NCBI GenBank assembly: GCA_022009795.1 | Contig: CP091724.1 | Coordinates: forward strand, 620,001-684,000 | Source of the DNA: Anaerotruncus sp. | Lineage (GTDB): Bacteria > Bacillota > Clostridia > Oscillospirales > Acutalibacteraceae | Reading direction: 5' to 3' | Length of the DNA: 64,000 nt | Shown: positions 52,528 to 63,568 of the stretch, piece by piece | Position numbering within the stretch: the first letter of the stretch is position 1 | How the letters are laid out: the number at the start of each line of letters is the position of its first letter | The notes under the pieces: generated by a model | The model's input: only the letters and a program-made list of their open reading frames with translations | What the model was told of the DNA's origin: nothing | Database searches by the model: none | Position numbers and translations under genes: made by a program

Positions 52528-55500
52528 TACACCTGCTCCTCCTCAAGTTTTTTTACCACCTGCTCATCGGCAAGCTTTTCGATTTCGCGCTTTTTGATAT
52601 CTTTTTTCGCACTGCAAACATCAAAGTAATCGCAATATTCGCATGTGGTATCGTGCCCTGCGCCGTCTATCGGATTTTGCTCGATTTTTCCCTCATGCAA
52701 ATCATTGCCCATCTGCGCTATAAGGCTGTTTATCTTTTTTGCTATTTTGCCCAGTTCCTCATAGCTTGCAAAGCAGCCCTTTGGGTTATTGGAGCTATCA
52801 AATTTAAAGGGTATATATTTTCCTTTTAAATCTTTTTCCATTGAAGAAACGATATCGTGCTCATCATCATAAAGAACAACGCCCTTCATTTTTAAATTCG
52901 CTTTTGCTTTTTCAATATCAGCCTCTGCGGTTTTTTGCCCACATCAACATTCTTTTTTTGAAACATGCATATAAAGAACGCCTGCGGGAATGCCGTTTAC
53001 CCTGCAATTCTTGTCGTTGCAAACGGCAAAAAGATAAACAAACATTTGCAAATTCAGCCCGTAAAGCACATCGCTGAGGTTAAATTCCTTTGTGCCGGAC
53101 TTATAATCGATTACGCGCACATATTTTTTTCGCCGTTTTTCTCAAGAGTATCAACCCTGTCTATAGAGCCGCGAATGCTTACACTGCCGCTTTCAAGCGG
53201 AATAACATACGGCTTTGCTTCGCCGTCTTTATCGATTTTTACGTTCAAACGCAGCGGCTTCAAAATCGGTTTGGCTGAATTCGCCCGCAAGCCTTTCAAC
53301 AACAAAAATTAAGCATTTTAGAAAGGCGCATAAATTGATATTTAAATCTTTGGGTAAGCTCCGCAGAATCGCCGAATTGAGTTTCGAGATATTCACGCAA
53401 ATATTTATCCACAAGAATATGAATCTGCATTTTTTGCATTTCGGCAAGTTTTTTTGAGCCGATATCTTTTATGATACTCTCGAGCACGGAATGAATGGCG
53501 GTGCCCGTCTCCATGGCGTTGAGCTGAGCTTTCATGCGCGGCCTTGCCATAAGACCGAATTTGCAAAAAAATATCTGAATTTGCAATTGAAAAAGTCCTC
53601 CACCCTTGAAGCGGAAAGAAACATATCTTTGCCGAAGAGCTTCTCAGCGCCAACAGTGTTTGAAAGCTTTTCTTCGTTGTTAAGCGAAATATTTTCAACG
53701 GCTTTAAAGCGCGGATCGTTTCTGAAATAATATTTAAGTGATTCCGAAAACTCGGTATTATCGTCAAATTCCTTTGCCATCAGCTCAAACGCGCTTTGCC
53801 TGTTGCCGATTTGTACAGTTTGCGGAATATTACAGCGGCGCAAAACCGCATAATCATCGCCAAGCATTTCCAAAACGGAAGTAATCAGCGACGAAGGCGC
53901 ATCATTTTTGCCCGCGCCCTCATAAGATATGTAAAGCTTTCTTGAGGCAACGCTCGCTGCCATATATGCAAAATATTTTTCCTGAATATCAAGAATATCG
54001 CCATAGGAATAAAGCTCAAAATTATTTTCGCTTAAAACGGCTCTGTCATTTTCACTAAGCAGGCTTGTGCCCTTGATATTTTGAGGAAATTCGCCTTCGT
54101 TTGCACCGAGAATAAAAACGATTTTAGGATTATCGGCGCGAAAACGATCCGCCTGGCCGAATTGAACATTGTCTATTCCCTGCGGCAAAACGCCCAGGTC
54201 CTCGCTTTGCGCCATAATGCAAAACAAATCGTAATAATCCGAAAGGCTCATTTTATCATCGCCGCAAACGCGAGTTATATCGTTCAATATGCCCATTGTG
54301 AGTTCCCAAACGCGCTGTTGCTCATTTGCAAGTTCACTTTTTGTTTAGGGTTTTAATTTCATTTGCAAGCCTAACAAGCTTTTTTTATCGGCGCCGAAAG
54401 AAATCAGAGCATTGTAAATTTCCGTGCCGATATCTTTTGCATTACCGCCTTTAACGGAATATTTGAATTTATTTATGTTTGAAACAAGATATTCGCGGCT
54501 TTTGTTAAGTTCTTCAACAGCCGCCTTATCACGCTCGGAAAGCTCCGCCGTAAATCCATTTGGCGAATTTGTAAATTCCGTGTTCCACTTGGCAACACCG
54601 TTTATGTTCCACACATAGATATAGTTTTCAAGCAGATTTATTTGCTTTTGGGAAAGCGCAGTAAGCCCGGTTTTTGCAAGGCTTAATATATCATCGGAGC
54701 GAAAAGAATAAATTACGCTCCTTAAAAGATACATCACAAAAACGATAATCGGCTGAGCGCTTATGTCTTGCCTTTCATCGTCAAAATACGGGATTTCGTA
54801 TTTTCTGAAGACATAAGAAAGCCTGCTGCGGAATTTGTTCATATCGCGGCATATAACGGCTATGTCACTAGCTTTTGTGCCCGCTTCAAGCTCGTGCCTT
54901 ATCATCAAAGCGGTGTAATCGCATTCATCGTTCACATCGTCGGCGCGGTAAATAACGGCATCGAAGCCGCAATCGATTTTTCGGCGCATCGGAATAAAGC
55001 CGAGCCTCGCATAAGCGCATAAAAATCATTTTTTTGCCCTGTGATTTTTTTCTTCAAAAAAATACCGTGCTTATCTGCTTGCTGCATTCCGCGGCGGCGT
55101 TTTTTTAAGCGTTCTTGCCGTGTTGTTTACATAGGCAAAAAGATTATATTTATCGGGATTTTCGGGAGAATCGGTGCAAAGCGTAACGGTTACGCTTTCG
55201 GCCTTTTGAATCATCAGCTTAATAATGCGGTATTCGTCTGCCACAAAGCCGTTAAATCCGTCTATAAACAGAATTTTGCCGTTTAAGTATTCGCTTTCTA
55301 TCAGCATATCATAAAGGCGTGAAAGATTGCCTGCCGGGTCAAGAAAACGCTTTTCAAGCAAATTATTATATGCCTGCAGAATAAGGCTCATATCGGAAAG
55401 CTTATCCGCCAAAAGCCTTTTATCGCCGAGATTTGCAGCAAGCTCACTCATTTCATCGGGCGAAACACAGCAGGAGGTCATTTCATCATGAATGGAAAGC

Positions 55501-55865
55501 ATTGATGTTATAAATGCGGGTCTGCCGGTTTTCTTGCCGAAAAGCACAAGCTCATCCGTTACCGAATCGATTGCTTTTTTCATAAGCGCGGCTTTTGCAC
55601 CAGCGGAAAGCACGGGATACGGCGTGCCGCCGCAATATTTTGCAACCTCGTTTACAAGCCTTGTAAACGAAAGATTGCGCACATTTTTTTAATTCCGCTT
55701 TCGCCGAGCATATTAAGCAGTTTTTTTTCAGCCGTGAAATTATATTGCTCGGGCGTTATCAAAACAATATTGTTTTTTTGCCCGAATCAACAAGCTTTTT
55801 TTATCTCGTTAAAGCAATATTCCGTTTTACCGAAGCCCGAACGGCCGAAAAACAAAATTTAACAT
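52527..55865 (-). CDS. addB: Helicase-exonuclease AddAB subunit AddB, heavily frame-broken
   Basis: Inactive-helicase/nuclease partner of AddA, about 1,110 residues. MLNFVFGRSGFGKTEYCFNE gives a Walker A motif. TPEQYNFTAEKKLLNML, LSFTRLVNEVAKYCGGTPYP, GKILFIDGFNGFVADEYRII, YTALMIRHELEAGTKASDIA, IVFILGANEGEFPQNIKGTS and LSASRVEDFFNCKFRYFF are characteristic. DTTCEYCDYFDVC near the end, with an upstream Cys, fits the 4Fe-4S nuclease domain. AAGGTG precedes ATG 55863-55865. Frame breaks near 55830, 55770, 55690, 55100, 55035, 54990, 54385, 54345, 53580, 53450, 53300, 53130 and 52935. Confidence 0.9.
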
Positions 55866-57387
55866 TAAAAACACCTTATCAAAATCGGAAATATCAAGCT
55901 TATCAAAGCCCGAAAGAAATTCTTTTTATATCTGCGGCAACGGGCTTAACCCTGCCCACTGAATCATTTTTCAATATTAAGCGGCAAAATAGGGTCATGC
56001 ACGGAAAGCCTGAGCAAAAACCAGCCGCCGGGAATATTAAATCTTACGCCCTCATAGTTTACGGGTTCATAAGAATAGCCCTGCATTTCGGAAAAAAATG
56101 CTCTTTCAAATCGGCGATAACCTTTTTCACCGTATTGCCTGAAATCATCAAGCAAAATCGGAATACGAATCTCAACGCTTTCGGCCGGCTCCTTCAATTC
56201 GCTTATAAGATCATCTATCTTTTTGCCGTCATTATTGAGTTTGGCAAGCAAAATAACTATTTTTGGTGGCAAGATAAGCGCCGTCATCAAGAAAATAGTT
56301 TTTCCTTTAATGCAGCGTGGCCGCTTGTTTCGATTGCAAGCGGAGAATTAACGCCCTCATTATTAAGCTCGATTGATTTATCGATAACATTTTTATAGCC
56401 GCGCTTAAACCTGATTTGCTTTGCCTCCGAGAGTTTTTTTCAATAAATTCACGCAAGCCGTCCGATGTTAAGCTATCTGTAACAACAGTGCCGCCGGGAT
56501 TACCTTCAAGTGCAATAACAGAGGCAAGCGCCACAAGACGGTTTCTGTTGATCTCGCGCCCGCTTGAGTCAACACAGCCCATTCTGTCTGCATCAGTGTC
56601 AAAAATAAGACCGAAATCCGACTTGCTTTTTTTAACCATTTCGCATGCGGAGGCGATTGCAACTGAGTTTTCGGGATTGGGAATATGATTTGGGAACATG
56701 CCGTTCGGCTCGGTAAATTGACTGCCCGAAACATTTGCTCCGAGCGGTTCCAAAACATCATAGGCATAAAAAGCCAGCCGTGCCGTTACCCGCGTCCACG
56801 GAAATTTTAAGACCGTCAAGCGGCTTATCGCCGTTTGCAACCTCTTTAATAATGGTGTTTCGCAGGTGCTCGGCATAAACAGACATCAAATCATATTTTT
56901 CAACAGTGCCGTTAAGCCCCTGCCGATTTTTATATCATAAGAAAGATTTAAAATATCTGAAACATCACTGCCCTCAAGCCCGCCGTTCGGCGTAAAGAAT
57001 TTAAGACCGTTTCGCTGATATGGATGGTGAGAGGCGGTGATTTCAAGAGAGGCATCCGCTTTAACGCCCATAACGATAGACATAAACATTGACGGAGTGG
57101 TGGCGAGTCCGCAATCATAAACATGTACGCCTTCACCCAGAAAAAGCCTTGATTGCTGCATTTTTTTAATCCCTATCTGCCGAAATTCTTGAATCGTGAC
57201 CGACAGCGATGCTCAGCTCGTTTTTTTGCCGAATTTATCGCGATACCAACGAACAAAGCCTGCGCAAATTGCTTCAACAACCTCATCGGTAAGCTCGATT
57301 TTTTTCGGTTGAGGTTTCAACGGCAACGCCCCTTACATCGGTGCCGCTTTTAAGCTTTAAAAATTTATCTTTTGTAATAGTCTGCAT
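55866..57387 (-). CDS. Phosphomannomutase/phosphoglucomutase family protein, frame-broken
   Basis: Alpha-D-phosphohexomutase of about 507 residues. LKLKSGTDVRGVAVE opens domain 1; IAVGHDSRIS follows, and LEITASHHPYQRNGLKFF holds the phosphoserine loop (TASHxP). LIFDTDADRMGCVDSSG is the metal-binding DxDxDR loop. The C-terminal domain shows VNYEGVRFNIPGGWFLLRLS followed by VHDPILPLN. The end is inferred as ISDFDKVF with a TAA that overlaps the addB ATG after one T is removed. GAGGGACTT precedes ATG 57385-57387. Breaks near 57310, 57215, 57165, 56880, 56790, 56430 and 56290. Whether it acts on mannose, glucose or glucosamine phosphates is not determinable. Confidence 0.87.
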
Positions 57388-58085
57388 TTATAAGTCCCTC
57401 GTTAAAAGCATTATCATAGGCTTCAATCAAAAAAATTCATACATGGGCGACGAAGCCGAAATAACAAATCTTAAATCATCAATAATATCCGTGCAGGCAA
57501 TTCGATTCATATCCTGCTTCCACACGGAAAATTCCATGTTTTTTGCGTTTAAATATTGTTTTAAATCCTCTGACGCGTCAGGAATTCTGTCTTTTTTATA
57601 AAAATCTCGCACATTGTAATGCAATCCAGCCGCTTCTGTTGCTTTAACGGCATTGCGCCAACGCTCCGGCTCTTTTAAAATCAGTTTTCTGACCTCATCA
57701 AACTGAATCGGTCTTCCAACCCACATTCCGAGCCCGTAAGCATAGCCCTGCGGCATAAATTCAAACCAATAAAACGGCGCAAAAAGGATATTGAAATTTG
57801 TTTCTGCGAAGCATAACCCACAGATTTTCGCGATACATAAGCTTGCTTTTTGCTTCGCCGTGTGTCGCGCCTGATACGCGAAACGATGTAAGTTGGGTCC
57901 GTATCCATAAGCGGATCGAGATCCGAGAGCAAATCGGATAAATCGAGCACCATCTGCCTCATCGGCACTGTAGCGCCCTGCTTTAATTCCGCCTTATGCT
58001 CCTCATAAAAAGCTTTGGAATCGTTAAACCGGTTTAGCGAAAGCAACTCGATTGTTTCCGGTTTAATTCCGCCGTAATTATACAT
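57365..58085 (-). CDS. DUF2461 domain-containing protein, frame-broken
   Basis: About 240 residues: MYNYGGIKPETIELLSLNRF, DSKAFYEEHKAELKQ, LLSDLDPLMDTDPTYIVSRI, RRDTRRSKSKLMYRENLWVM, then FEFMPQGYAYGLGMWVGRP and the C-terminal PDASEDLKQYL. The pattern FN...FY..HK, D..R...D.RFSK-like and P.G...G.G matches DUF2461 (TIGR02453), whose function is unknown. AAAGGGG precedes ATG 58083-58085, overlapping the upstream stop by eight bases. Breaks near 57805 and 57430. The last 21 residues overlap the start of the phosphohexomutase gene. Confidence 0.8.
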
Positions 58086-59348
58086 TGCCCAAAAGACCCC
58101 TTTCAAGCATTTTTTGCGCGGCAAGAAGCGCACAGATTTTGGCACTGTGGAAGGTTAAGCCACCCTGAATCCAAGCGTAATAAGGCTCGCGAATAGGTGC
58201 GTCTGCCGAAAGTTCAATCGAAGAGCCCATCGTAAACGCGCCGGCCGCCATAACAACCTTGCTGTCGTAACCCGGCATATCCCAAGGCTCGGGAGTCAAA
58301 TGGCTGTCTATCGGGCTTCCGCTTTGAACACCTTGGCAAAACGCAACAAGCCTTTCTTCGTTTTCAAGCCCGAGTGACTGAACTATATCGCCCCTTTCGG
58401 CATCAAAAGCGGGAGTTGTTTTAAAGCCGAGTGTGTCGAAGAGTGCAGAAATGTAAACTGCGCTTTTAAGGGCTTCTCCGACGGTGTGCGGAGCATAAAA
58501 AAGGCCCATATAAAGCTCACGATTCATGCCGAGCGTTGCGCCGACCTCGGTGCCGAGTCCCGGGGTTGTGAGCCTGTAAGCACATTTTTCAACCAAATCA
58601 GCTCTGCCGGCAATATATCCGCCGGTGCGCGCCATACCGCCGCCCGCATTTTTAATCAGCGAGCCTGCAATCAAATCTGCGCCCACATCGGTGGGCTCTT
58701 TTGTTTGCACAAATTCGCCGTAGCAATTATCAACCATAATGATAACATTGGGATTTTTCTTTTTCGCAACCTTAACTATTTCGCCGATTTCGTCAACAAG
58801 CAGGCTCGGGCGAAGCTCATATCCCCTGCTGCGCTGAATATAAACCATCGTGACAGAATCATCAACGGCGTTTTCAATCGCTTCCAAATCGGGCTTTTCG
58901 TTTTTGAGCGGCACTTCGTCATAAACAATGCCGAAATCCTTTAAAGAACCCATACCGCTGCCCGAAATACCGATAACATCGTGAATGGTGTCATAAGGTG
59001 TGCCCGTAACGGCAAGCATTTTATCCCCGGGTCGAAGCACACCGAAAAGCGCGGTTGCAAGGGTGTGAGTGCCGCAGGTGAAATTATGGCGCACCAAAGC
59101 TGCCTCTGCGCTGAAAACCTGCGCCCAAATTTTATCAAGTGTTTCACGGCCGCGATCGCCGTAGCCATAACCCGAAGTGGAGGCAAAATGGCTTTCCGAA
59201 ACGCCGTTTTCAATAAAGGCTTTAATCACCTTAAGCTGATTATATTCCGTGATTTTATCTATTTTGCCAAATTGGCGCTTTGCTTTTTTTCAAGCGCGGC
59301 ATCGGAAGCTTTTTCTATTTTTTCGTCTATTTCAAAAAATGGTGTCAT
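58078..59348 (-). CDS. Methionine gamma-lyase family / aluminium resistance-like PLP protein, one frame break
   Basis: Cys/Met-metabolism PLP fold, about 422 residues. After MTPFFEIDEKIEKASDAA and a break near 59290 the reading is continuous: HFASTSGYGYGDRGRETLDK, LVRHNFTCGTHTLATALFG, VYIQRSRGYELRPSL, IIMVDNCYGEFVQTKEP and GSLIKNAGGGMARTGGYIAG. The Lys in SLIKNAGGG is the likely PLP lysine. Clostridial members are annotated as methionine gamma-lyase or as aluminium-resistance proteins; actual activity is unproven. GGAGAATG precedes the ATG, which overlaps the GNAT stop. Confidence 0.87.
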
Positions 59349-60074
59349 TTATACATTCTCCAATAACCGATATTTTCAAAGCCGAGTCTTTTATAAAAGC
59401 TTTCGTTTTTATCGGCTTCTCTCATCAAGTAAACAGTGCCGCAGACCGAGCAACACATAGAGGAAACAAGCGAACCGCCGCACCCCTTTCGGCGCATTTG
59501 CGGATCTGTGCGAACGGCAGTTAAAACCGCGTCGCCGTTATAAACCGAAGCAAAAACGGCAGAAGAAACTATTTCGCCGTTTTCGTTGACAATTGCAGCC
59601 GCCTTGGCGGCATTGTGACGAATTCTGTGGCTGATATCAACATACCAAGCGTTAAAATCAACTCCGCCGTAATCAACAAAATTATATAGCTCGGAAAGGC
59701 TCGGATAATCGTTTATATCCGTGTAATCGCAATCAAGCTGAAATTTTTTATCGTTTGCCATAACAATGCCCTGCGAAAAAAAGGTGCACTCACTGCAAAT
59801 TTTTTTCATCCGAAAGCAATGTTGAATATCCGCAAAACGAAAAGAAATCGGCAAGCTCGTCATTATCAAATTCCGGCATATGAGAAACAACAGTATCGCC
59901 GTCGAGCACGGAAACAATTGCCGTAACCAGCATATCATCGTTGATCTGTCTGTAAAACTTTGCAAAAGGATAAGCGAAGCCGTATGCCTGCGCCAGCGAC
60001 AGCACACGCACAGAGAAAATATCCCTGACGCCAAAACAAGAAAGCTCGCCGAGCGAATCAACAGCCTCAATCAT
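59345..60074 (-). CDS. GNAT family N-acetyltransferase, two-domain, frame-broken
   Basis: About 243 residues. The N-terminal half (MIEAVDSLGELSCFGVRDIF, ADFFSFCGYSTLLSD) lacks a clear acetyl-CoA motif. The C-terminal half has AVFASVYNGDAVLTAVRTDP, then QMRRKGCGGSLVSSM as the acetyl-CoA pyrophosphate loop, and FYKRLGFENIGYWRMYK. The tandem-GNAT layout is common; the substrate is unknown. Break near 59800. Its start overlaps the M42 peptidase stop (ATGA); no own ribosome binding site is evident, which suggests coupled translation. Confidence 0.8.
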
Positions 60075-61068
60075 AAAGCTTGCTTAAAAAGAGCGGCAAA
60101 AAAAGCGGCGGGTTTCCTCAATATCGCCGATTTTAACCACACTTGAACCCGAATGAATATATCTGCAGGGCAGTGAAACCGCAGCCACGCGGCAACCTGC
60201 ACCGCTCTTTTGAATTGCGCCCGCATCATTTCCGCCGGCAATTTTAGTTTTTGTTTGAATTTTTATATTGTTTTCTTTGGCAACCTCAAAAGCCAAATCG
60301 AATATTTGCTTATCATAAATCGTTCTGCCGTCCATAAACGAAACAACAGGACCTTTACCGAGCACGCAGCATTTATCGCCGCCCGTAACGCCGTCTATAT
60401 CCGCTGCGGTGGTGGATTCGAGTATCACAGCAACATCGGGTTTAACGGCATATGCCGAACAGCCGGATCCGCGAAGCCCGACCTCCTCCTGCACATTAAA
60501 ACAAAAATAAGTGTCGTACTCCAAATCGGAATTTATAAGTTCAATCATAAGCATACAGCCGATTCTGTCGTCAAGCGCCTTGGATTTAATAAATCCGTCG
60601 CCGAATTCGCAATAATCCGAGGCAAAATAAGCGCAATCGCCGAGCGAAACAGCTTTTTCGGCTTCGGCTTTATCAGCCGCGCCTATATCAATTGCAAGCT
60701 TGTCGAAAGACGGCTCGTTCTTTTTCATCATCGGAAAGAAGGTGAACGGCTTTGGCACCGACAACGCCTTTAATTCCGTTTATGTCAACCCGCCTGCCGA
60801 GCACAACAGCGGCATCTATCCCGCCAACGGGTGCAAAGCGCAAATAGCCGTCATCAGTAATATCAGTAATTATGAATCCCACTTCATCTGTGTGCGCGGC
60901 AACAAGCACTTTTTTATCGGGCGCTTTCTTGCCTTTTTTAAAAGCGATAACAGAGCCGAGCGCATCAACGCTGTATTCGCATTTATCCTTGATTTTCTCG
61001 ATAATATAATTTCTTACCGCTTCTTCCCTGCCCGAAGTCCCGTTGAGCAGGCATAAATCCTTAAGCAT
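60071..61068 (-). CDS. M42 family metallopeptidase (copy 1), frame-broken
   Basis: Dinuclear-metal aminopeptidase or glutamyl aminopeptidase-like enzyme, about 332 residues. MLKDLCLLNGTSGREEAVRN is the usual start. VLVAAHTDEVGFIITDI carries the first His/Asp ligands, KSKALDDRIGCML the bridging Asp, FNVQEEVGLRGSGCSAY the Glu pair, VILESTTAAD the next ligand and PCRYIHSG the last His. Frame breaks near 60730 and 60115. The stop overlaps the GNAT start. It directly follows a second, diverged M42 gene. Confidence 0.88.
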
Positions 61069-62079
61069 TTAACGCCACCGCCCTTTCTTTGGCATATTCG
61101 GCAATCAAAGCCGCCGCGTTTTCCACATCGGCAACATCAATTACCTCGGCGGGAGAATGCATATAGCGAAGCGGAATTGATATAAGCCCGCATTTAATCC
61201 CCGATTCCGTAAGCTGGATAACATCGGCGTTCGTGCCCGTTCTTCCGTTCATAACTTCGATTTGGTAATCAAGCCCTGCGTTTTTTGCGCTTGCCTTTAA
61301 GGCATTGAAAATATCCCGATCCAAAATCGGAGAGCAGCCGATCATGGCGCCCTTTGAAATTTCACCGCAGTCTTTTTTTATCGCACCCGGGCGACATTGC
61401 AAACGAAACATCAACGGCAATTGCCTCATCGGTATTTTTTTGCCGAATGCACCGCATGCGGCGCCGCGTGTGCCGACTTCCTCCTGCGAGGAAAAACATA
61501 AGCGTGAATTTAAGCGGCAATTCTTTAAGCTTTTGGTATAGCGGCAACCAAAGCCGCGGCACCGCATCTGTCGTCAAGGCAATTTGAGCAGATTTTTGCC
61601 GTTCATAAGCTCATCGTATTTATGAAGAAAATAAATTCTGCTTCCGAGGGGAATAAGTTTTTTTGCCTTTTTCGGCATCAAAGCCGATATCAGCGGCAAA
61701 ATCGGATATTTCGCCAATCTTTTTATCTCCGCTTTGCAAATGCGGAGGCAAGGTTGAAATAACGCCGCGAAGCATTTCTTTTCCCGCCACAACAACCTCT
61801 GTTGCCGGAAGCATTCGCTTATCTATCCCGCCTGTGGCGGAAAATTTTAAAAAGCCGTCGTCCGTTATGGAAGTAACGACAAATCCTATTTCATCAAGAT
61901 GGGCATCAAGTAAAATATGATATCCGCTTCCGAAGGTGCAAAAAAGATTATTCATGTTATCCGAATAAACCTCACCGTGCGCTTCAAGCATTTCTTTTTA
62001 GCGCGGAAAACACATTTTTTTCGCACCCCGAAGCCGCATAAGGCTCAGCAAGGCGCTTTATTATTTCTTTAGTTTCCAT
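61061..62079 (-). CDS. M42 family metallopeptidase (copy 2), frame-broken
   Basis: About 339 residues. METKEIIKRLAEPYAASGCE, ILLDAHLDEIGFVVTSITDD, LKFSATGGIDKRMLPATEV, CSSQEEVGTRGAACGAFG-type sequence (read as FSSQEEVGTRGAACGAFGKK), EVMNGRTGTNADVIQLTESG and SIPLRYMHSPAEVIDVADVE give the complete ligand set. Copies 1 and 2 share the motif order but differ strongly in sequence. AAGGAT, inside the end of murD, precedes ATG 62077-62079. Breaks near 62005, 61640, 61570-61530, 61440 and 61375. The stop overlaps the start of copy 1 by eight bases. Confidence 0.88.
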
Positions 62080-62088
62080 TGTTTTATA

Positions 62089-63522
62089 TCAATCCTTAAA
62101 ATCATTTACAAGCTGTTTAAAAGCGCGGCCTCTGTATTCAAAGGTTTTAAACTGATCGAACGCGGGGCATGCCGGGCAAAGTGAAACGATATCGCCGGGT
62201 TCGGAACTGTTTTTTGCAATTTCAAGCGCATTCTGCATAGTATCGGTTTTTTTAATTTTTCAATCCGCTTGCGGCATAATTTTTCATTTGAAGTTACTGC
62301 TTCATAAATCTTATCGGCTGTTGCGCCGTTTAATACAAGAAGTTTAACCTTTTCCAAAATCAGCGGCACCATTTGACTCATATCATTGCCCTTATCCGAG
62401 CCGCCGCAAATCATTATGATTTTTTGGTTAAATGCTTTAAGACCGCTTATAACTCGCGAGGGCGAAGTTGCGATTGAATCGTTATAATATTTAACGCCTT
62501 TGAATTCGCGCACAAATTCTATTCTGTGCTCAACGCCACCGAAAGTTTGGGCGATATTCTTCATAACTTCAACGGGAACAAGCCCCCAAACCGCAGAAAT
62601 CGCAGTGCAATAGTTTTTCAACATTGTGCATACCCGGAATAATGATATCGTTTTTATTCATAACAACAGTTTTGCAGCCGTTTTCGGAATAAATAATATC
62701 GCCGTTTTCAGCCATATAAGTGCCGTTTTTAACAGGATGCTTAATCGAAAATTCATAGAGCCTGCCCCTGACATCAAAACGCATATCGTGATAAACTCTG
62801 CCGCCGATTGAATAGTCGCAATCCGCATTCAAAACGGTTTTGGATTCTGGACTTTGATAAATAAGTATGTTACGCTTTGCGTCAACATATTCGTCAAGGC
62901 TTGTATGGTGATCCTGATGAGTTATTTCTATATTCGTAACAACTGATATATCGGGCTTTTTGATCATATTTCCCATTGTTAAGAGCTGAAAAGACGAAAG
63001 CTCCACAATCGCATAATCAGATTCATTTATTGTTTCAAGCTCGGGCATAAGGGCTTTGCCTATATTTCCGCCGAGGTAAACCTTTTTACCTGCCGCTTTA
63101 AGCATTTCGGAAATAATCGTTGTTGTGGTGGTTTTACCGTTTGAGCCGGTTACGCCGATAATTTTTGCGGGGCAAAGAGAAAAGAAAACTTCCATCTCGG
63201 TTGTGACCTTTTGCCCTCTTTCAATGCATTCGCCGATCCACGGATTTTGAAACGGCAATATGCCGTGTGAGCGAAACACGATATCCATCTGCGGCAATAT
63301 GTCAAGGTAATTATCGCCGAGGCTGAAATGTACGCCGAGGGCTTCCATTTCTTCGCAATCGCCCGTGCCAATATATTCTTTATTTCTTTTATCACAGGCA
63401 TAAACCTCTGCGCCGTGTTTAGCCAACCATTTTGCACAAGGCACATTCGCAACACCCATGCCGACGAATGCAATCTTTTTGCCTTTCATGCTTTCCAAAT
63501 ATTTTTTTACTTCAGCCGTCAT
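62089..63522 (-). CDS. murD: UDP-N-acetylmuramoylalanine--D-glutamate ligase, frame-broken
   Basis: Cytoplasmic ATP-dependent ligase adding D-Glu to the peptidoglycan precursor, about 477 residues. MTAEVKKYLESMKGKKIAFV leads to the Rossmann-like N-domain (GMGVANVPCAKWLAKHGAEV). The Mur P-loop is IIGVTGSNGKTTTTTIIS; LSSFQL, NIEITHQDHHTSLDEY, GMHNVEKLL and FGGVEHRIEFVREFKGVKYY, then NDSIATSP, are family motifs. The end reads FKQLVNDFKD. AAAGGTGATATGAT precedes ATG 63520-63522. Breaks near 62600 and 62255. It heads a run of overlapping genes down to addA. Confidence 0.93.
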
Positions 63523-63568
63523 ATCATATCACCTTTCCGGCAGAACATTTACTGCCATAATATAAAAA

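Noticed and set aside
55745..56398. Long plus-strand reading of 217 residues
   Set aside because: It is antisense to the phosphohexomutase C-terminus and addB start, which carry conserved motifs; there is no ribosome binding site and the composition is atypical.
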